A DNA stretch of 64,000 bases from assembly GCF_946479885.1 (NCBI RefSeq), contig NZ_CAMLHM010000001.1, positions 186,001-250,000 on the forward strand, given 5' to 3'. The translations under genes were made by a program, and so were the position numbers. Position 1 is the stretch's first letter; every line of letters begins with the position of its first letter. The notes below the pieces were generated by a model. The model worked only from the letters and a program-made list of their open reading frames with translations, searched no databases and had not been told where the DNA came from. Below are positions 17,987 through 26,864 of this stretch, piece by piece. Origin of the DNA: an uncultured Devosia sp. Lineage in GTDB: Bacteria > Pseudomonadota > Alphaproteobacteria > Rhizobiales > Devosiaceae.

Positions 17987-18006
17987 GGAGTGGTCGCTAC
18001 ACGGGC

Positions 18007-19680
18007 CTACAACACGCCGATATACGCCCCGAATGGCTCGAGGTCGATTTCGCCCTCGATGACGGCGGCGGTGACGCCGGGACAGCCGGCCGCGGTGGGC
18101 GCAAGACCTGCCGGCACTGCGAATTCGGCGGCAGCTTCGCTCATGTTGAACACGCACAGCAGGCGCTCGCCATCGTGCTCGCGAACAAAGGCCAGCACAT
18201 CCGGATCGGCGGCGTCGAGCAGCTCGATGCGGCCCTTGCCCAGCGCCGGATGGGCTTTGCGGAAGGCCAGCAGCGCGCGGTAGAATTCGAGCACCGAGCC
18301 ATCCACCCCATCCTGGGTATCGACGGCATGCAGCAGGTGCTCAGCCGGCACCGGCAGCCAGGTGCGGTTGGCGGTGGAGAAGGCGCCATTGGCCGCATGG
18401 GCCTGCCAGACCATGGGCGTGCGGCACCCGTCGCGGCCCTTGAACTGCGGCCAGAATTCGATGCCATAGGGATCGACCAGGTCCTCGAAGGCCAGTTCGG
18501 CTTCCTTGAGGCCCAGTTCCTCGCCCTGGTAGAGGCAGACGGAGCCGCGCATGCAGAGAATCAGGGTGGCGGCGAGGCGGGTGAAGGCTGCTTCCTGGCC
18601 GTGCGTGGCCCAGCGGCTCACATGGCGCACCACGTCGTGGTTGGAAAAGGCGAGGCAGATCCAGCCATCGGGCGCCCCGGCCTCGGTGGCGGCGATGGAT
18701 GTCTTGAAATGCCCGGCGGAGAATTCGCCGCCCAGGTAATCAAAGGTATAGGCCATGTGCAGCCGGTCATCGCCCGAGGTGTACTGGGCCATGATGGCAA
18801 GCTGGTGCTGGCTGTCGCCGATCTCGCCGACGGTCGTCGTGCCCGGATATTCGTCCATCATGGCGCGCAGCCGCTTGAGAAAATCGAGGTTTTCCGGGCG
18901 CGACTTGTCGAACAGGTGCTCCTGGAAATTGTAAGGATTCACGGCCGGCGCGGTCGAGGCGTTGAAGTCCTCGGGCTTGACCACGGGGTTGGATTCCAGC
19001 CCCGTCGAGTGGAAGTAGAAATTGACAGTATCGAGCCGGAAGCCGTCGACGCCGCGTTCCAGCCAGAAGCGCATGTCGCCGAGCAGGGCTTCCTGCACAT
19101 CGGGATTGTGGAAGTTGAGGTCAGGCTGAGAGACCAGGAAATTGTGCATGTAGTATTGCATGCGCCTGCTATCCCACTGCCAGGCGGAGCCGCCGAAGAT
19201 AGAGAGCCAGTTGTTGGGCGGCGTGCCATCGGGCTTGGGATCGGCCCAGACATACCAGTCGGCCCGCGGATTGGTGCGCGACTGCCGGCTCTCGGCGAAC
19301 CAGGCATGCTTGTCGGAGGAGTGGCTGATCACCTGGTCGATGATCACCTTGAGCCCCAGCGAATGAGCCTTCTGCACCAGGCGATCGAAGTCCTCGAGCG
19401 TGCCGAAACTGGGATCGATGCCGCGATAGTCGGAGACGTCGTAGCCGAAATCCTTCATCGGGCTGGTGAAGACCGGCGACAGCCAGATGGCGTCGACACC
19501 CAGGTCGGCGACATAGTCGAGACGGCTGGTAATGCCGACAAGGTCGCCGACGCCATCGCCGTTCTGGTCCTGATAGGAGCGCGGATAGATCTGGTAGATC
19601 ACCGCCCCGCGCCACCAGTCCCGATCAACAGTGGTTTCGTCCGACGTCTTCGGCTCGGTCATCAGCGAAGTGGCAGTCAT
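18007..19680 (-). CDS. alpha-glucosidase, glycoside hydrolase family 13
   Basis: Cytoplasmic enzyme of 557 residues that hydrolyses alpha-glucosidic bonds in maltose, sucrose, trehalulose or similar oligosaccharides. The (beta/alpha)8 barrel motifs are intact: GVDAIWLSPVF, KVIIDQVISHSSD, GFRLDTVN with nucleophile D217, TVGEIGD with acid/base E286, and FSNHDVVRH with D349. No signal peptide precedes the catalytic domain, so imported sugars are its substrate. It is the last gene of a leftward group (beta-glucosidase, SEC-C protein, this gene) with a LacI-type operator upstream. A second GH13 enzyme of the same subfamily is at 31523-33166. The closest named relatives are AglA-type alpha-glucosidases. 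Confidence 0.92.
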   Translation of the reverse strand: MTATSLMTEPKTSDETTVDRDWWRGAVIYQIYPRSYQDQNGDGVGDLVGITSRLDYVADLGVDAIWLSPVFTSPMKDFGYDVSDYRGIDPSFGTLEDFDRLVQKAHSLGLKVIIDQVISHSSDKHAWFAESRQSRTNPRADWYVWADPKPDGTPPNNWLSIFGGSAWQWDSRRMQYYMHNFLVSQPDLNFHNPDVQEALLGDMRFWLERGVDGFRLDTVNFYFHSTGLESNPVVKPEDFNASTAPAVNPYNFQEHLFDKSRPENLDFLKRLRAMMDEYPGTTTVGEIGDSQHQLAIMAQYTSGDDRLHMAYTFDYLGGEFSAGHFKTSIAATEAGAPDGWICLAFSNHDVVRHVSRWATHGQEAAFTRLAATLILCMRGSVCLYQGEELGLKEAELAFEDLVDPYGIEFWPQFKGRDGCRTPMVWQAHAANGAFSTANRTWLPVPAEHLLHAVDTQDGVDGSVLEFYRALLAFRKAHPALGKGRIELLDAADPDVLAFVREHDGERLLCVFNMSEAAAEFAVPAGLAPTAAGCPGVTAAVIEGEIDLEPFGAYIGVL

Positions 19681-19706
19681 TGAAAACTCCGGGAACTGAG
19701 GGCGTA

Positions 19707-20372
19707 TCAGGCCGCGCCGTGGCAGCGCTTGTATTTAAGGCCTGACCCGCAGGGGCATGGATCGTTGCGGCCGACCGCGGTGCTGCGAACAGGGCTTTGC
19801 GGTGCGGTCAGGCGATGGGCACGATAGAGCGTCGCGACAATTTCGGGAATGATCTGCGGCGCGTCCTGGATAAAGGCAGCATATTCGGGATCGTTCCGTT
19901 CAGCCTCGTCTACGCTCGGATCGAGGGAGCCAAGCAGGGATACGATGGCAAAGGCCGCTTCCTGGGCCTGCGATTCCTGGTGGCTATTGAGCAGCTTCTG
20001 CCAGGCCGCGAGGCGCAGTCCCATGGCCGCCTCGAAGCCCATGATCCAGATTTCCCAGAGCACGTCGGTCTCGTCGTCGTCATCGACTTCGTAGAGCGGC
20101 TCATAGTGCGCTTCGGTCAGTTCGGCGTTGATCTCGTCGTAGCGGGCCGTGACCAGCGCGATGAGTTCGGCCTGATCGACCGCGGGCACGTCGAATTCCT
20201 CGCCGCCCCAGACCAGTGGCAGCCATTCGTCCTGGGGAATGGGTTCAGGGGCGGTGGCCACGCCGCAGAGAAAGCCGTCGAGCTGGCTCAGCGTCATGCC
20301 GTCATCGCCAAGCTCGATCAGCATGCCATCCAGGCGGAGCTGGCTTTCAGAAAGTTCGGCAAGTTCGTCCAC
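19707..20372 (-). CDS. UPF0149 (YecA/YgfB) family protein with C-terminal SEC-C motif
   Basis: A 221-residue cytoplasmic protein. The N-terminal UPF0149 domain shows [32 protein letters not shown]. The last 25 residues are a SEC-C zinc finger, [19 protein letters not shown], as in the tail of SecA. The start is GTG at 20372; ATG 20324 ([12 protein letters not shown]) is an alternative that keeps the whole conserved domain. YecA-type proteins bind zinc and have been linked to SecA and ribosome-associated secretion. It sits 26 bases ahead of the alpha-glucosidase and 69 bases after the beta-glucosidase stop, so it is probably in their transcript, which is unexpected for a housekeeping-type protein. 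Confidence 0.88.
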   Translation of the reverse strand: MDELAELSESQLRLDGMLIELGDDGMTLSQLDGFLCGVATAPEPIPQDEWLPLVWGGEEFDVPAVDQAELIALVTARYDEINAELTEAHYEPLYEVDDDDETDVLWEIWIMGFEAAMGLRLAAWQKLLNSHQESQAQEAAFAIVSLLGSLDPSVDEAERNDPEYAAFIQDAPQIIPEIVATLYRAHRLTAPQSPVRSTAVGRNDPCPCGSGLKYKRCHGAA

Positions 20373-20386
20373 GGGCAGTCCGATCA

Positions 20387-20422
20387 GCGGGAGGGCATGT
20401 CATCCATGCTCTGCCCTCCCGC
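20387..20422 (-). other. intergenic hairpin between beta-glucosidase and SEC-C genes
   Basis: GCGGGAGGGCA at 20387-20397 is the exact inverse of TGCCCTCCCGC at 20412-20422, an 11-bp GC-rich stem with a 14-base loop. No T-run follows in either direction, so it is not a classical terminator. It could be an mRNA-stabilising stem or a partial attenuator. Confidence 0.6.
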
Positions 20423-20441
20423 CGTCGCAAAAGCAACGGGC

Positions 20442-21758
20442 TCAACGCGTATTGTGCAGCAGCCCCTGGAAGGCGCGGTAGCTGGATTTGGGCGTGCGGG
20501 CCTGCGTCTGGTAATCGACATGCACGATGCCGAAGCGCTTGTTGTAGCCCTCGGCCCATTCGTAATTGTCGAGCAGCGACCAGGCGAAATAGCCGCGCAC
20601 GTCGGCGCCCTGCTCGCGGGCCGTCAGCACGGCCTTGAGGTGGTCGTCGTAGTATTTCACCCGCCGCGGATCGTCGTCGCCCTCGACCTCGGCCATACCG
20701 TTCTCGGTCACGTAGAGCGGGATCTTGGTATAGTCGTTGGAGACGCGCACCAGCAGGTCGCTGAGGCCCTTGGGGTAGATCTCCCAGCCGATATCGGTCT
20801 TTTCGAGCGGACCCTTGACCTGCTCGATCGGGTTCCCGCTGCCCGGCTCGCCAGCCTTGTAGAGGCCGCGCGTATAGTAGTTGATGCCCAGCCAATCGAG
20901 GGGGCGGGACACCACTTCCATGTCGCTCTGGTAGCCCTTGGGCAGGTGGTCGCCCAGCCAGTTGGTGACGACTTCGGGATACTGCCCCTTGAGCACGCCA
21001 CCGAGATACCAGCGGTTGAACAGGGCATCGCCCAGATCCATGGCGGCCAGGTCCTCCGGCTTGTCGGAGGCGGCCTCGGACTTTTCGAGGTTGAGCACGA
21101 TGCCCAGATTCTTCGCCCCGTTGGCGCGCAGCGCATCGATGGCAGTGCCGTGGGCGAACAGCACATGGTGCATGGCGCGGGCGGCGGCGCGGATATCGCG
21201 GTAGCCGGGCGCATGGATGCCCAGATAGTGGCTGAGGAAAGCGACGCACCAGGGTTCGTTGATGGTGGCCGTGGCATGCAGGCGATCGCCGAACTTCTGG
21301 GCAACCAGCGCGGCATAGTCGGCGAACCAGCCTGATATATCGCGGTTCATCCAGCCGCCCTTGTCCTGCAGCGCCGAAGGCAGGTCCCAGTGATAGAGCG
21401 TGGCATAGGGCTTGATGCCGCGTTCGAGCATGCCATCGAGCAGGCGATCGTAGAAGTCGATACCAGCTTGATTGACGGCCCCGGTGCCTTCGGGGATCAG
21501 TCGCGGCCAGGCGAAGGAGAAGCGGTAGCTGTCGAAGCCGCCGTCGCGGATGAGGTCGAGGTCAGCAGGCCATAGCTCGTAGTGATTGCAGGCGTTGAGG
21601 CCCGTATCGCCATTGTGGACATTGCCTGCCGTGGACGAGAAGCTGTCCCAGATGGAGGGGCCGCGACCATCGCGCTGGCCGCCTTCGATCTGGTAGGCGG
21701 CCGTCGCCACGCCAAAGGTGAAACCCGGACCGAAGTCCTTGCGGTCGATTGAGAACAT
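20442..21758 (-). CDS. beta-glucosidase, glycoside hydrolase family 1
   Basis: Cytoplasmic enzyme, 438 residues, releasing glucose from beta-glucosides such as cellobiose. It opens with FGPGFTFGVATAAYQIEGG. The acid/base glutamate is E168 in TINEPW and the nucleophile is E352 in YVTENG; the sugar-binding Trp-rich end FAWSLLDNYEWAEGY is also present. ATG 21758 has GAGGAG six bases ahead; an upstream in-frame ATG at 21779 lacks this. About 55 bases upstream are two LacI-type half-palindromes (21812-21838). It is the first gene of a leftward group with the SEC-C protein and the alpha-glucosidase. Confidence 0.95.
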   Translation of the reverse strand: MFSIDRKDFGPGFTFGVATAAYQIEGGQRDGRGPSIWDSFSSTAGNVHNGDTGLNACNHYELWPADLDLIRDGGFDSYRFSFAWPRLIPEGTGAVNQAGIDFYDRLLDGMLERGIKPYATLYHWDLPSALQDKGGWMNRDISGWFADYAALVAQKFGDRLHATATINEPWCVAFLSHYLGIHAPGYRDIRAAARAMHHVLFAHGTAIDALRANGAKNLGIVLNLEKSEAASDKPEDLAAMDLGDALFNRWYLGGVLKGQYPEVVTNWLGDHLPKGYQSDMEVVSRPLDWLGINYYTRGLYKAGEPGSGNPIEQVKGPLEKTDIGWEIYPKGLSDLLVRVSNDYTKIPLYVTENGMAEVEGDDDPRRVKYYDDHLKAVLTAREQGADVRGYFAWSLLDNYEWAEGYNKRFGIVHVDYQTQARTPKSSYRAFQGLLHNTR

Positions 21759-21811
21759 AAAGGCTCCTCTGGCCGGCATTTCGCCGTGGTTAGGCTAAGC
21801 CGAATAGCCGA

Positions 21812-21838
21812 TGCAATCGATTTACGCAATCGATTGCA
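21812..21838 (-). promoter_or_regulatory. tandem LacI-type operator before beta-glucosidase
   Basis: The perfect palindrome GCAATCGATTGC lies at 21826-21837, and a second copy GCAATCGATT at 21813-21822 is 13 bases away. AATCGATT with flanking G/C is the form bound by LacI-family sugar repressors in alphaproteobacteria, such as the AglR type. It sits 54-80 bases upstream of the beta-glucosidase start, a repressor position. The repressor gene is not in the window. Confidence 0.75.
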
Positions 21839-21849
21839 GCGGACCTGGC

Positions 21850-22929
21850 CTAACGCCGCAGCCCTGGCGTATTGGCCAGAATTTGGCGGGCAACAGCACG
21901 GAACGCCTCGGCCTCCGGGCCAGTTGCGGCAGTCGCAACCGGCGGTCGCCCCGCGTCGGAGCCTTCGCGGATGGCCATGACCAGCGGGATGGCGCCGAGG
22001 AAGGCCATGTTCATCTCCGCCGCCGCCCGCTCGGCCCCGCCGGAGCCGAAAATGTCGTAGCGGGTCCCGGTATCGGGCGCGATGAAGTAGCTCATGTTTT
22101 CAACGAGGCCGAGGATCGGCACGCCAAAGCGCGGCAGCATGTCGATGGCCTTCTTGGCATCGATCAGCGCCAGATCCTGTGGGGTCGAGACGATGACGAC
22201 GCCATCGACCTCGGCCTGCTGGAACAGCGAAATGTGGATGTCGCCCGTGCCCGGCGGCAGGTCGATGACCAGAATGTCGAGATTACCCCAATCGGTTTCG
22301 CGCAAGAGCTGCCGGAGGGCCGACGTCGCCATAGGGCCGCGCCAGACCACGGCCTGATCCTTGGTCAGCATGGAGCCGATGGACATGGCCTTGAGGCCAA
22401 AGGCCTCGTGGGGGCTGAAAATGCCGTCATCGCGCACCGCCGGCTGGCCTTCGAGGCCAAGCAGCTTGGGGATGGAGGGGCCATAGAGGTCGGCATCGAG
22501 AATGCCGACGCGCAAGCCCTCGGCCTGCAGCGCCAATGCAATATTCACGGCAGTGGTGGATTTCCCGACACCGCCCTTGCCCGAGCCCACGGCGATGATG
22601 TGCTTGATGCCGGGCACCGGCGTCTTGCCGGCCGGAACGGGCTTGCCATGCGAGAAGGTGGGGCCGGCCTTGGCGGGCGGCTTGCCTGATGTCAGCGACA
22701 CCATGATCTTGCGGGTGCCAGCCACCTTTTGCGCCGCGACGACGGCCTGCTCGCGGGCGGGGCCGAACGCGGCCTCCATGCCGGGCGCGACCGCGATGGC
22801 AAAGGCCACCGCGCCCGATGTGACGATGATGTCGGACAGGCCACCATAGCCCGCAAGGTCACCGCCGCCGGGAATTTCCACGGCAGAGAGGGCGGACTTG
22901 ATGGCGGCGGCGAGTTCAGTATCGGCCAT
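21850..22929 (-). CDS. Mrp/ApbC family ATP-binding protein (Fe-S cluster carrier type)
   Basis: A 359-residue cytoplasmic P-loop ATPase that, in characterised relatives, carries Fe-S clusters to apoproteins. An N-terminal MIP18-like region is followed by the deviant Walker A GSGKGGVGKSTT at about 115-126, then DADLYGPSIPKLLG, VVWRGPM and LVIDLPPGTGD. The segment that normally holds the cluster-binding CPxC reads SYFIAPDTGTRYDIFG here, so both cysteines are missing. The start ATG 22929 is chosen since upstream sequence is repeat B1. The transaldolase gene lies upstream on the same strand beyond that repeat. Confidence 0.9.
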   Translation of the reverse strand: MADTELAAAIKSALSAVEIPGGGDLAGYGGLSDIIVTSGAVAFAIAVAPGMEAAFGPAREQAVVAAQKVAGTRKIMVSLTSGKPPAKAGPTFSHGKPVPAGKTPVPGIKHIIAVGSGKGGVGKSTTAVNIALALQAEGLRVGILDADLYGPSIPKLLGLEGQPAVRDDGIFSPHEAFGLKAMSIGSMLTKDQAVVWRGPMATSALRQLLRETDWGNLDILVIDLPPGTGDIHISLFQQAEVDGVVIVSTPQDLALIDAKKAIDMLPRFGVPILGLVENMSYFIAPDTGTRYDIFGSGGAERAAAEMNMAFLGAIPLVMAIREGSDAGRPPVATAATGPEAEAFRAVARQILANTPGLRR

Positions 22930-22939
22930 AGTCAGTTCC

Positions 22940-23082
22940 CTCTTCCCTCTCCCCGTGAGGGAGAGGGTGGATTGGCCGCAGGCCAAGACGGGTGAGGGGT
23001 CGCTGCCGAGGCCGCGAACGCGGAGGGATCGCAGACCCCTCATCCGCCCCTTCGGGGCACCTTCTCCCTCAAGGGGAGAAGG
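22940..23082. repeat. family B composite inverted repeat, copy B1
   Basis: The left half contains CCCTCTCCCCGTGAGGGAGA and a GGTGAGGGG box. The right half is inverted: CCCCTCATCCGCCCCTTC, then CACCTTCTCCCTCAAGGGGA. The element fills the whole gap between the mrp start and the transaldolase stop, ending 3 bases before the latter. Other copies are at 28494, 38800, 39822 and 51996. Confidence 0.85.
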
Positions 23083-23085
23083 ACG

Positions 23086-23739
23086 CTAGAGGATCGACTG
23101 GCCGGTGGCCTTCCAGTCCTTGAGGAAGCCCTCGATGCCCGCATTGGTCAGCGGGTGGTTGGCCAGCTTGCGGATCACGTCGGGCGGAATGGTGGCAACA
23201 TCCGAACCGGCCAGCGCGACCTGGGTCACGTGGTTGGCCGAGCGGATCGAAGCGGCCAGGATCTGGGTGTCGAAAGCATAGTTGTCATAGATGACGCGGA
23301 TGTTTTCGATCAGCTCGACACCGTCGAGGTTGATGTCATCGAGGCGGCCGAGGAAGGGCGAGATATAGGTCGCGCCGACCTTGGCGGCGAGCAGCGCCTG
23401 GTTGGCCGAGAAGCACAGCGTGACGTTGGTCTTGATGCCCTTGTCATGGAAGTACTTGGTGGCCTTGAGGCCGTTGAGCGTCAGCGGCAGCTTGATGACG
23501 ACGTTGTCGGCGATCTTGGCCAGGTGCTCGCCCTCGGCGACCATGCCCTCATATTCGAGGCTGGCGACTTCGGCCGAAACCGGGCCGGGAACGATGGAGG
23601 TAATCTCCTTGATCACTTCCTTGAAGTCACGGCCCGACTTGGCGATCAGCGACGGGTTGGTGGTCACGCCGTCGAGGAGGCCGGTCTCGTAGAGCTCCTT
23701 GATGTCCTTGATTTCCGCAGTATCGACGAAGAACTTCAT
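23086..23739 (-). CDS. small-type transaldolase (TalC/Fsa-like)
   Basis: A 217-residue aldolase of the pentose phosphate pathway, transferring a dihydroxyacetone unit through a Schiff base. It begins [36 protein letters not shown]. The Schiff-base lysine lies in VVIKLPLT, and [29 protein letters not shown] follows. Its length fits the short bacterial TalC group. Distinguishing true transaldolase from fructose-6-phosphate aldolase needs residue-level comparison. ATG 23739 has GGAGGG ahead of it. The gene is flanked by repeat B1 on one side and the aminotransferase on the other. Confidence 0.92.
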   Translation of the reverse strand: MKFFVDTAEIKDIKELYETGLLDGVTTNPSLIAKSGRDFKEVIKEITSIVPGPVSAEVASLEYEGMVAEGEHLAKIADNVVIKLPLTLNGLKATKYFHDKGIKTNVTLCFSANQALLAAKVGATYISPFLGRLDDINLDGVELIENIRVIYDNYAFDTQILAASIRSANHVTQVALAGSDVATIPPDVIRKLANHPLTNAGIEGFLKDWKATGQSIL

Positions 23740-23809
23740 GGTTCCCTCCTTTGTGCCTTCAGGCAAGATGTAGCACGGCAAAGCCTTGCCGCAAGGTCAA
23801 TCGCCAGAG

Positions 23810-24994
23810 CTATTTGATGGCGTTCAGCAGGGCATCGGCAAGCTCGCCGACGCGATCTTCCGGGATGCCCGCAACGTTGATGCGGCTGTCCCCAATCATA
23901 TAGATGCCGTTGTTGGCCTTAAGATGTTCGACCACCGAATTTTCGAGGCCCAACAACGAAAACATGCCGCGATGGGCGGCGATGAAATCGAAGTCCTTCG
24001 AGTTCGACCGCTGGCGGATGGCCTCGCTCAGCTTCTCGCGCAGCCGGATCATGCGGGCCCGCATCAGGTTGAGTTCGGTCTCCCATTCGGCGCGCAGTTC
24101 GGCATCCTCGAGGATGGTGCGGATGATCTCGGCACCATGATCGGGCGGCTGGCTATAGGCGCCGCGGATGATGTTGAGCAGCTGCGACTGGGCGATATCG
24201 GCCTGGGCAGCATCCTTGGCGATCAGAATGGCGGCGCCGACGCGTTCGCGATAGAGGCCGAAATTCTTGCTGCCGGAGAAAGCGATGAGCGCTTCGGGAA
24301 CCGAGGCAATGACCTTGCGCGTGCCATAGGCGTCTTCAAGCAGGCCATCGCCGAAGCCGAGATAGGCCAGGTCGATGAACGGCAAGGCACCCGTGCGGGC
24401 GAGGCTTGCGGCAACCTTGTCCCATTGATCGGGCGTCAGATTTGCGCCGGTCGGGTTGTGGCAGCAACCATGCAGCAGGACGATGTCGTCCTTGCCCAGG
24501 CCATCGAGCGCCGCCAGCATCTGCTCGAACCGGACGCCACGCGTCTCGGTGTCGAAATAGGGATAGGTCTTGACCTTCAGGCCGGAATTTTCGGCGATCG
24601 GGTTGTGGTTAGGCCAGGTCGGGTCGGAGACCCAGACCGTCGCGCCAGGGCGGGCGCGGTTGACCAGCTGCATCAGCACCCAGAGCGAGCCGGTGCCGCC
24701 CGGTGCCTGGGCGATGCGGACCCTGCTGCGATCGACGCTATCGGCCAGAGCCAGGTCGAGCACGGCGGCGCCATAGCCCTTGTTGCCGGCGATACCCAGG
24801 TAAGTCTTGGTCTTTTCGTTCTGAAGGATACGCTGCTCGGCCTTGCGGACGGCAGACATGACCGCAGTGACGCCCTGCTCGTCTTTATAGACCCCGACGC
24901 CCAGGTCGATCTTGGTGGGACGCGGATCGGCCGCGTATTCGCCCATGAGCGCCAGGATCTTGTCGCCGGGGGCCTTGGTCAGGGTCTCGAACAT
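23810..24994 (-). CDS. aromatic/aspartate aminotransferase (class I, TyrB/AspC type)
   Basis: A PLP enzyme of 394 residues that transfers amino groups between aspartate or aromatic amino acids and 2-oxoacids. Family marks are KIDLGVGVYKDEQG, KTYLGIAGNKGYG, LLHGCCHNPTGANLTPDQW, FIDLAYLGFGDGL and the PLP lysine in FSGSKNFGLYRERVG. The C-terminal Arg-type substrate contact lies in IYMIGDSRINVAG. The final aromatic-rich RGMFSLLGL supports the tyrB-like group. It is a single gene read leftward, 70 bases from the transaldolase start and 71 bases from the etfA stop. Confidence 0.93.
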   Translation of the reverse strand: MFETLTKAPGDKILALMGEYAADPRPTKIDLGVGVYKDEQGVTAVMSAVRKAEQRILQNEKTKTYLGIAGNKGYGAAVLDLALADSVDRSRVRIAQAPGGTGSLWVLMQLVNRARPGATVWVSDPTWPNHNPIAENSGLKVKTYPYFDTETRGVRFEQMLAALDGLGKDDIVLLHGCCHNPTGANLTPDQWDKVAASLARTGALPFIDLAYLGFGDGLLEDAYGTRKVIASVPEALIAFSGSKNFGLYRERVGAAILIAKDAAQADIAQSQLLNIIRGAYSQPPDHGAEIIRTILEDAELRAEWETELNLMRARMIRLREKLSEAIRQRSNSKDFDFIAAHRGMFSLLGLENSVVEHLKANNGIYMIGDSRINVAGIPEDRVGELADALLNAIK

Positions 24995-25065
24995 GTCTGG
25001 AGTCGTTCCGGTGGGAAGGCGGGGTTGTTATAGGCGGCGGCGGTAATTTTGCAATCGGCAAAAAG

Positions 25066-25995
25066 TCAGCGCTTGAGGCCGGTTTTGTCGAGTTCTGTCA
25101 GCAATTGCGGAATGATTTCAAAGAGATCGCCGATCAATGCGACGTCGGCGAGCTTGACCAGCGGCGCTTCGGGATCGGTGTTGATGGCGACGATCTTCTT
25201 GGCGCCCTGGATGCCGGCGAGATGCTGCAGAGCGCCTGATATGCCGATGGCGATGTAGAGATCGGGGGCGATGATCTTGCCGGTCTGGCCGACCTGCCAG
25301 TCATTGGGGGCGTAGCCGGCGTCGACCGCGGCGCGGGTGGCGCCGATGGCGGCGCCGAGCTTTTTGGCCAGGGATTCAATGAGCTGGAACTTCTCGGCGG
25401 AGCCGAGCGCAATGCCACCGCCAACAACGATCTGGGCGGTGGCGAGATCGGGCGTGTCGCTTTCGGTACGGTGTTCCGCGATCAGCTTTGCGGCGGAAAC
25501 CACCTTGATATCAACGGCTTCGATCGGGGCATTGTTGCCACCGGCAGCGGCGCGGAAGGCCGAGGCACGGATGGTGAGGATGTGTCTGGGCTGATTGTCG
25601 GTGACGGTCTGTAGGGCATTGCCGGCATAGATGGGGCGCTCGAACCTGTTGGGCCCGAGAATTTTGACCACGTCGGTGACGGGCATCAGATCGAGCCTGG
25701 CCGCGAGGCGGGGCATTCGATCCTTACCAACACTCCCGGCGGATTGGACAACATAGTGATAGCCGGAAGCCAGCGTTTCGATGACGGATGTATCGCTGTC
25801 GGATGCGGAAACGCCGTTGGCCACCAGCACCTTGGTGATGCTGGAGAGCTTGGCGGCCTCAATCGCGACGGTGTCGGTGTTTTCGCCGATGACCAGGAGA
25901 TCAATCGGGCCGAGTTCGGCGACCGCGCCAACGACACGGGCGGTGGCCGGCGAGAGCTGGCCGAGATCGTGATCGGCGATAACCAGCACGCTCAT
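25066..25995 (-). CDS. etfA: electron transfer flavoprotein, alpha subunit
   Basis: FAD-binding subunit of ETF, 309 residues, which accepts electrons from acyl-CoA and related dehydrogenases and passes them to ETF-ubiquinone oxidoreductase. The N-terminal half is variable. The C-terminal FAD domain contains VVGGGIALGSAEKF, GAAIGATRAAVDAGYAPNDWQVGQTGK, LYIAIGISGALQHLAGIQ and KKIVAINTDPEAPLVKLADVALIGDL, all strongly conserved. ATG 25995 overlaps the etfB stop by one base, so translation is coupled. No ETF-QO or dehydrogenase gene is in the window. Confidence 0.96.
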   Translation of the reverse strand: MSVLVIADHDLGQLSPATARVVGAVAELGPIDLLVIGENTDTVAIEAAKLSSITKVLVANGVSASDSDTSVIETLASGYHYVVQSAGSVGKDRMPRLAARLDLMPVTDVVKILGPNRFERPIYAGNALQTVTDNQPRHILTIRASAFRAAAGGNNAPIEAVDIKVVSAAKLIAEHRTESDTPDLATAQIVVGGGIALGSAEKFQLIESLAKKLGAAIGATRAAVDAGYAPNDWQVGQTGKIIAPDLYIAIGISGALQHLAGIQGAKKIVAINTDPEAPLVKLADVALIGDLFEIIPQLLTELDKTGLKR

Positions 25996-26753
25996 CACAG
26001 CGCCTCCATCTGGGCGACTTCGGCGGCGATGAAGGCGGCCAGTTCGGCGACCGAGGCCACGGTCTTTCCTGCCACACGTTCGGCAGGCGGGGATATCTTT
26101 TCAGTCACCAGTCGCGGGGTGAGATCGACGCCGAATTCAGCGGCCGGGCGGATAGCCAGCGGCTTGGAGCGCGCCTTCATCACCATGGGGAGCGCAGCGT
26201 TGCGCGGAGTGTTGAGACGCAGGTCGGCCGTGACAATCGCCGGCAGCGGGATGGCGATGGTCTGGCGACCGGAATCGACCTCGCGGGTCACTTCGATTCC
26301 GTTGCCAACGATCTTGATCTCGGAGGCAAAGGTGGCCTGCGGGCGATCGGTGAGTGCGGCGAGCATCTGGCCGACATGGTTGCTGTCATCGTCCACCGCC
26401 TGCTTGCCCAGCAGCACGATGTCCGGATTTTCCTCGGCGACCACCTTGGCCAGGAGCTTGGCTATGGCAAGGGTTTCGAGCTCGGCATCGGTTTCGACAA
26501 GGATGCCGCGATGGGCGCCCATGGCCAGGGCCGTCAGAATGACGTCATTGGCCGCCTTGGGCCCGATGGAGACGATGACGATCTCATCGCCATGTCCGGC
26601 CTCGCCCAGCTGTACCGCAGCTTCCACGGCGTGCTTGCAAAACGGGTTCATCGACATACGAACGCCCGCCGTCTCGACGCCCGACCCATCGGGGCGGACA
26701 CGGATGCGAACGTTGTGATCGACGACCCGCTTGATGGCGACCAGGATTTTCAT
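25995..26753 (-). CDS. etfB: electron transfer flavoprotein, beta subunit
   Basis: AMP-binding subunit of ETF, 252 residues, forming a heterodimer with EtfA. It opens MKILVAIKRVVDHNVRIRVRPDGSGVE and shows MNPFCKHAVEAAVQL, then the adenine-nucleotide loop LLGKQAVDDDSNHVGQMLAAL, then LPAIVTADLRLNTPRNA and the recognition-loop area MKARSKPL. GGAGAG precedes the ATG by four bases. The gene is first in a two-gene leftward operon with etfA. A small secreted protein gene lies upstream on the same strand with a 111-base gap. Confidence 0.96.
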   Translation of the reverse strand: MKILVAIKRVVDHNVRIRVRPDGSGVETAGVRMSMNPFCKHAVEAAVQLGEAGHGDEIVIVSIGPKAANDVILTALAMGAHRGILVETDAELETLAIAKLLAKVVAEENPDIVLLGKQAVDDDSNHVGQMLAALTDRPQATFASEIKIVGNGIEVTREVDSGRQTIAIPLPAIVTADLRLNTPRNAALPMVMKARSKPLAIRPAAEFGVDLTPRLVTEKISPPAERVAGKTVASVAELAAFIAAEVAQMEAL

Positions 26754-26864
26754 GGGCTCTCCGGCAAGTTGCCGGTGTCATGGCAAAAATGGCCGACACG
26801 GGCAAGCCGCGGGCGGGGAAATTTGGGCTAGGGCCGGCCAGATTGTTGGAAAGCGGTGCTGGCG

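Noticed and set aside
20387..20422. Hairpin as a Rho-independent terminator
   Set aside because: The stem is strong but no T-run follows on either strand, so it is recorded only as a stem-loop.
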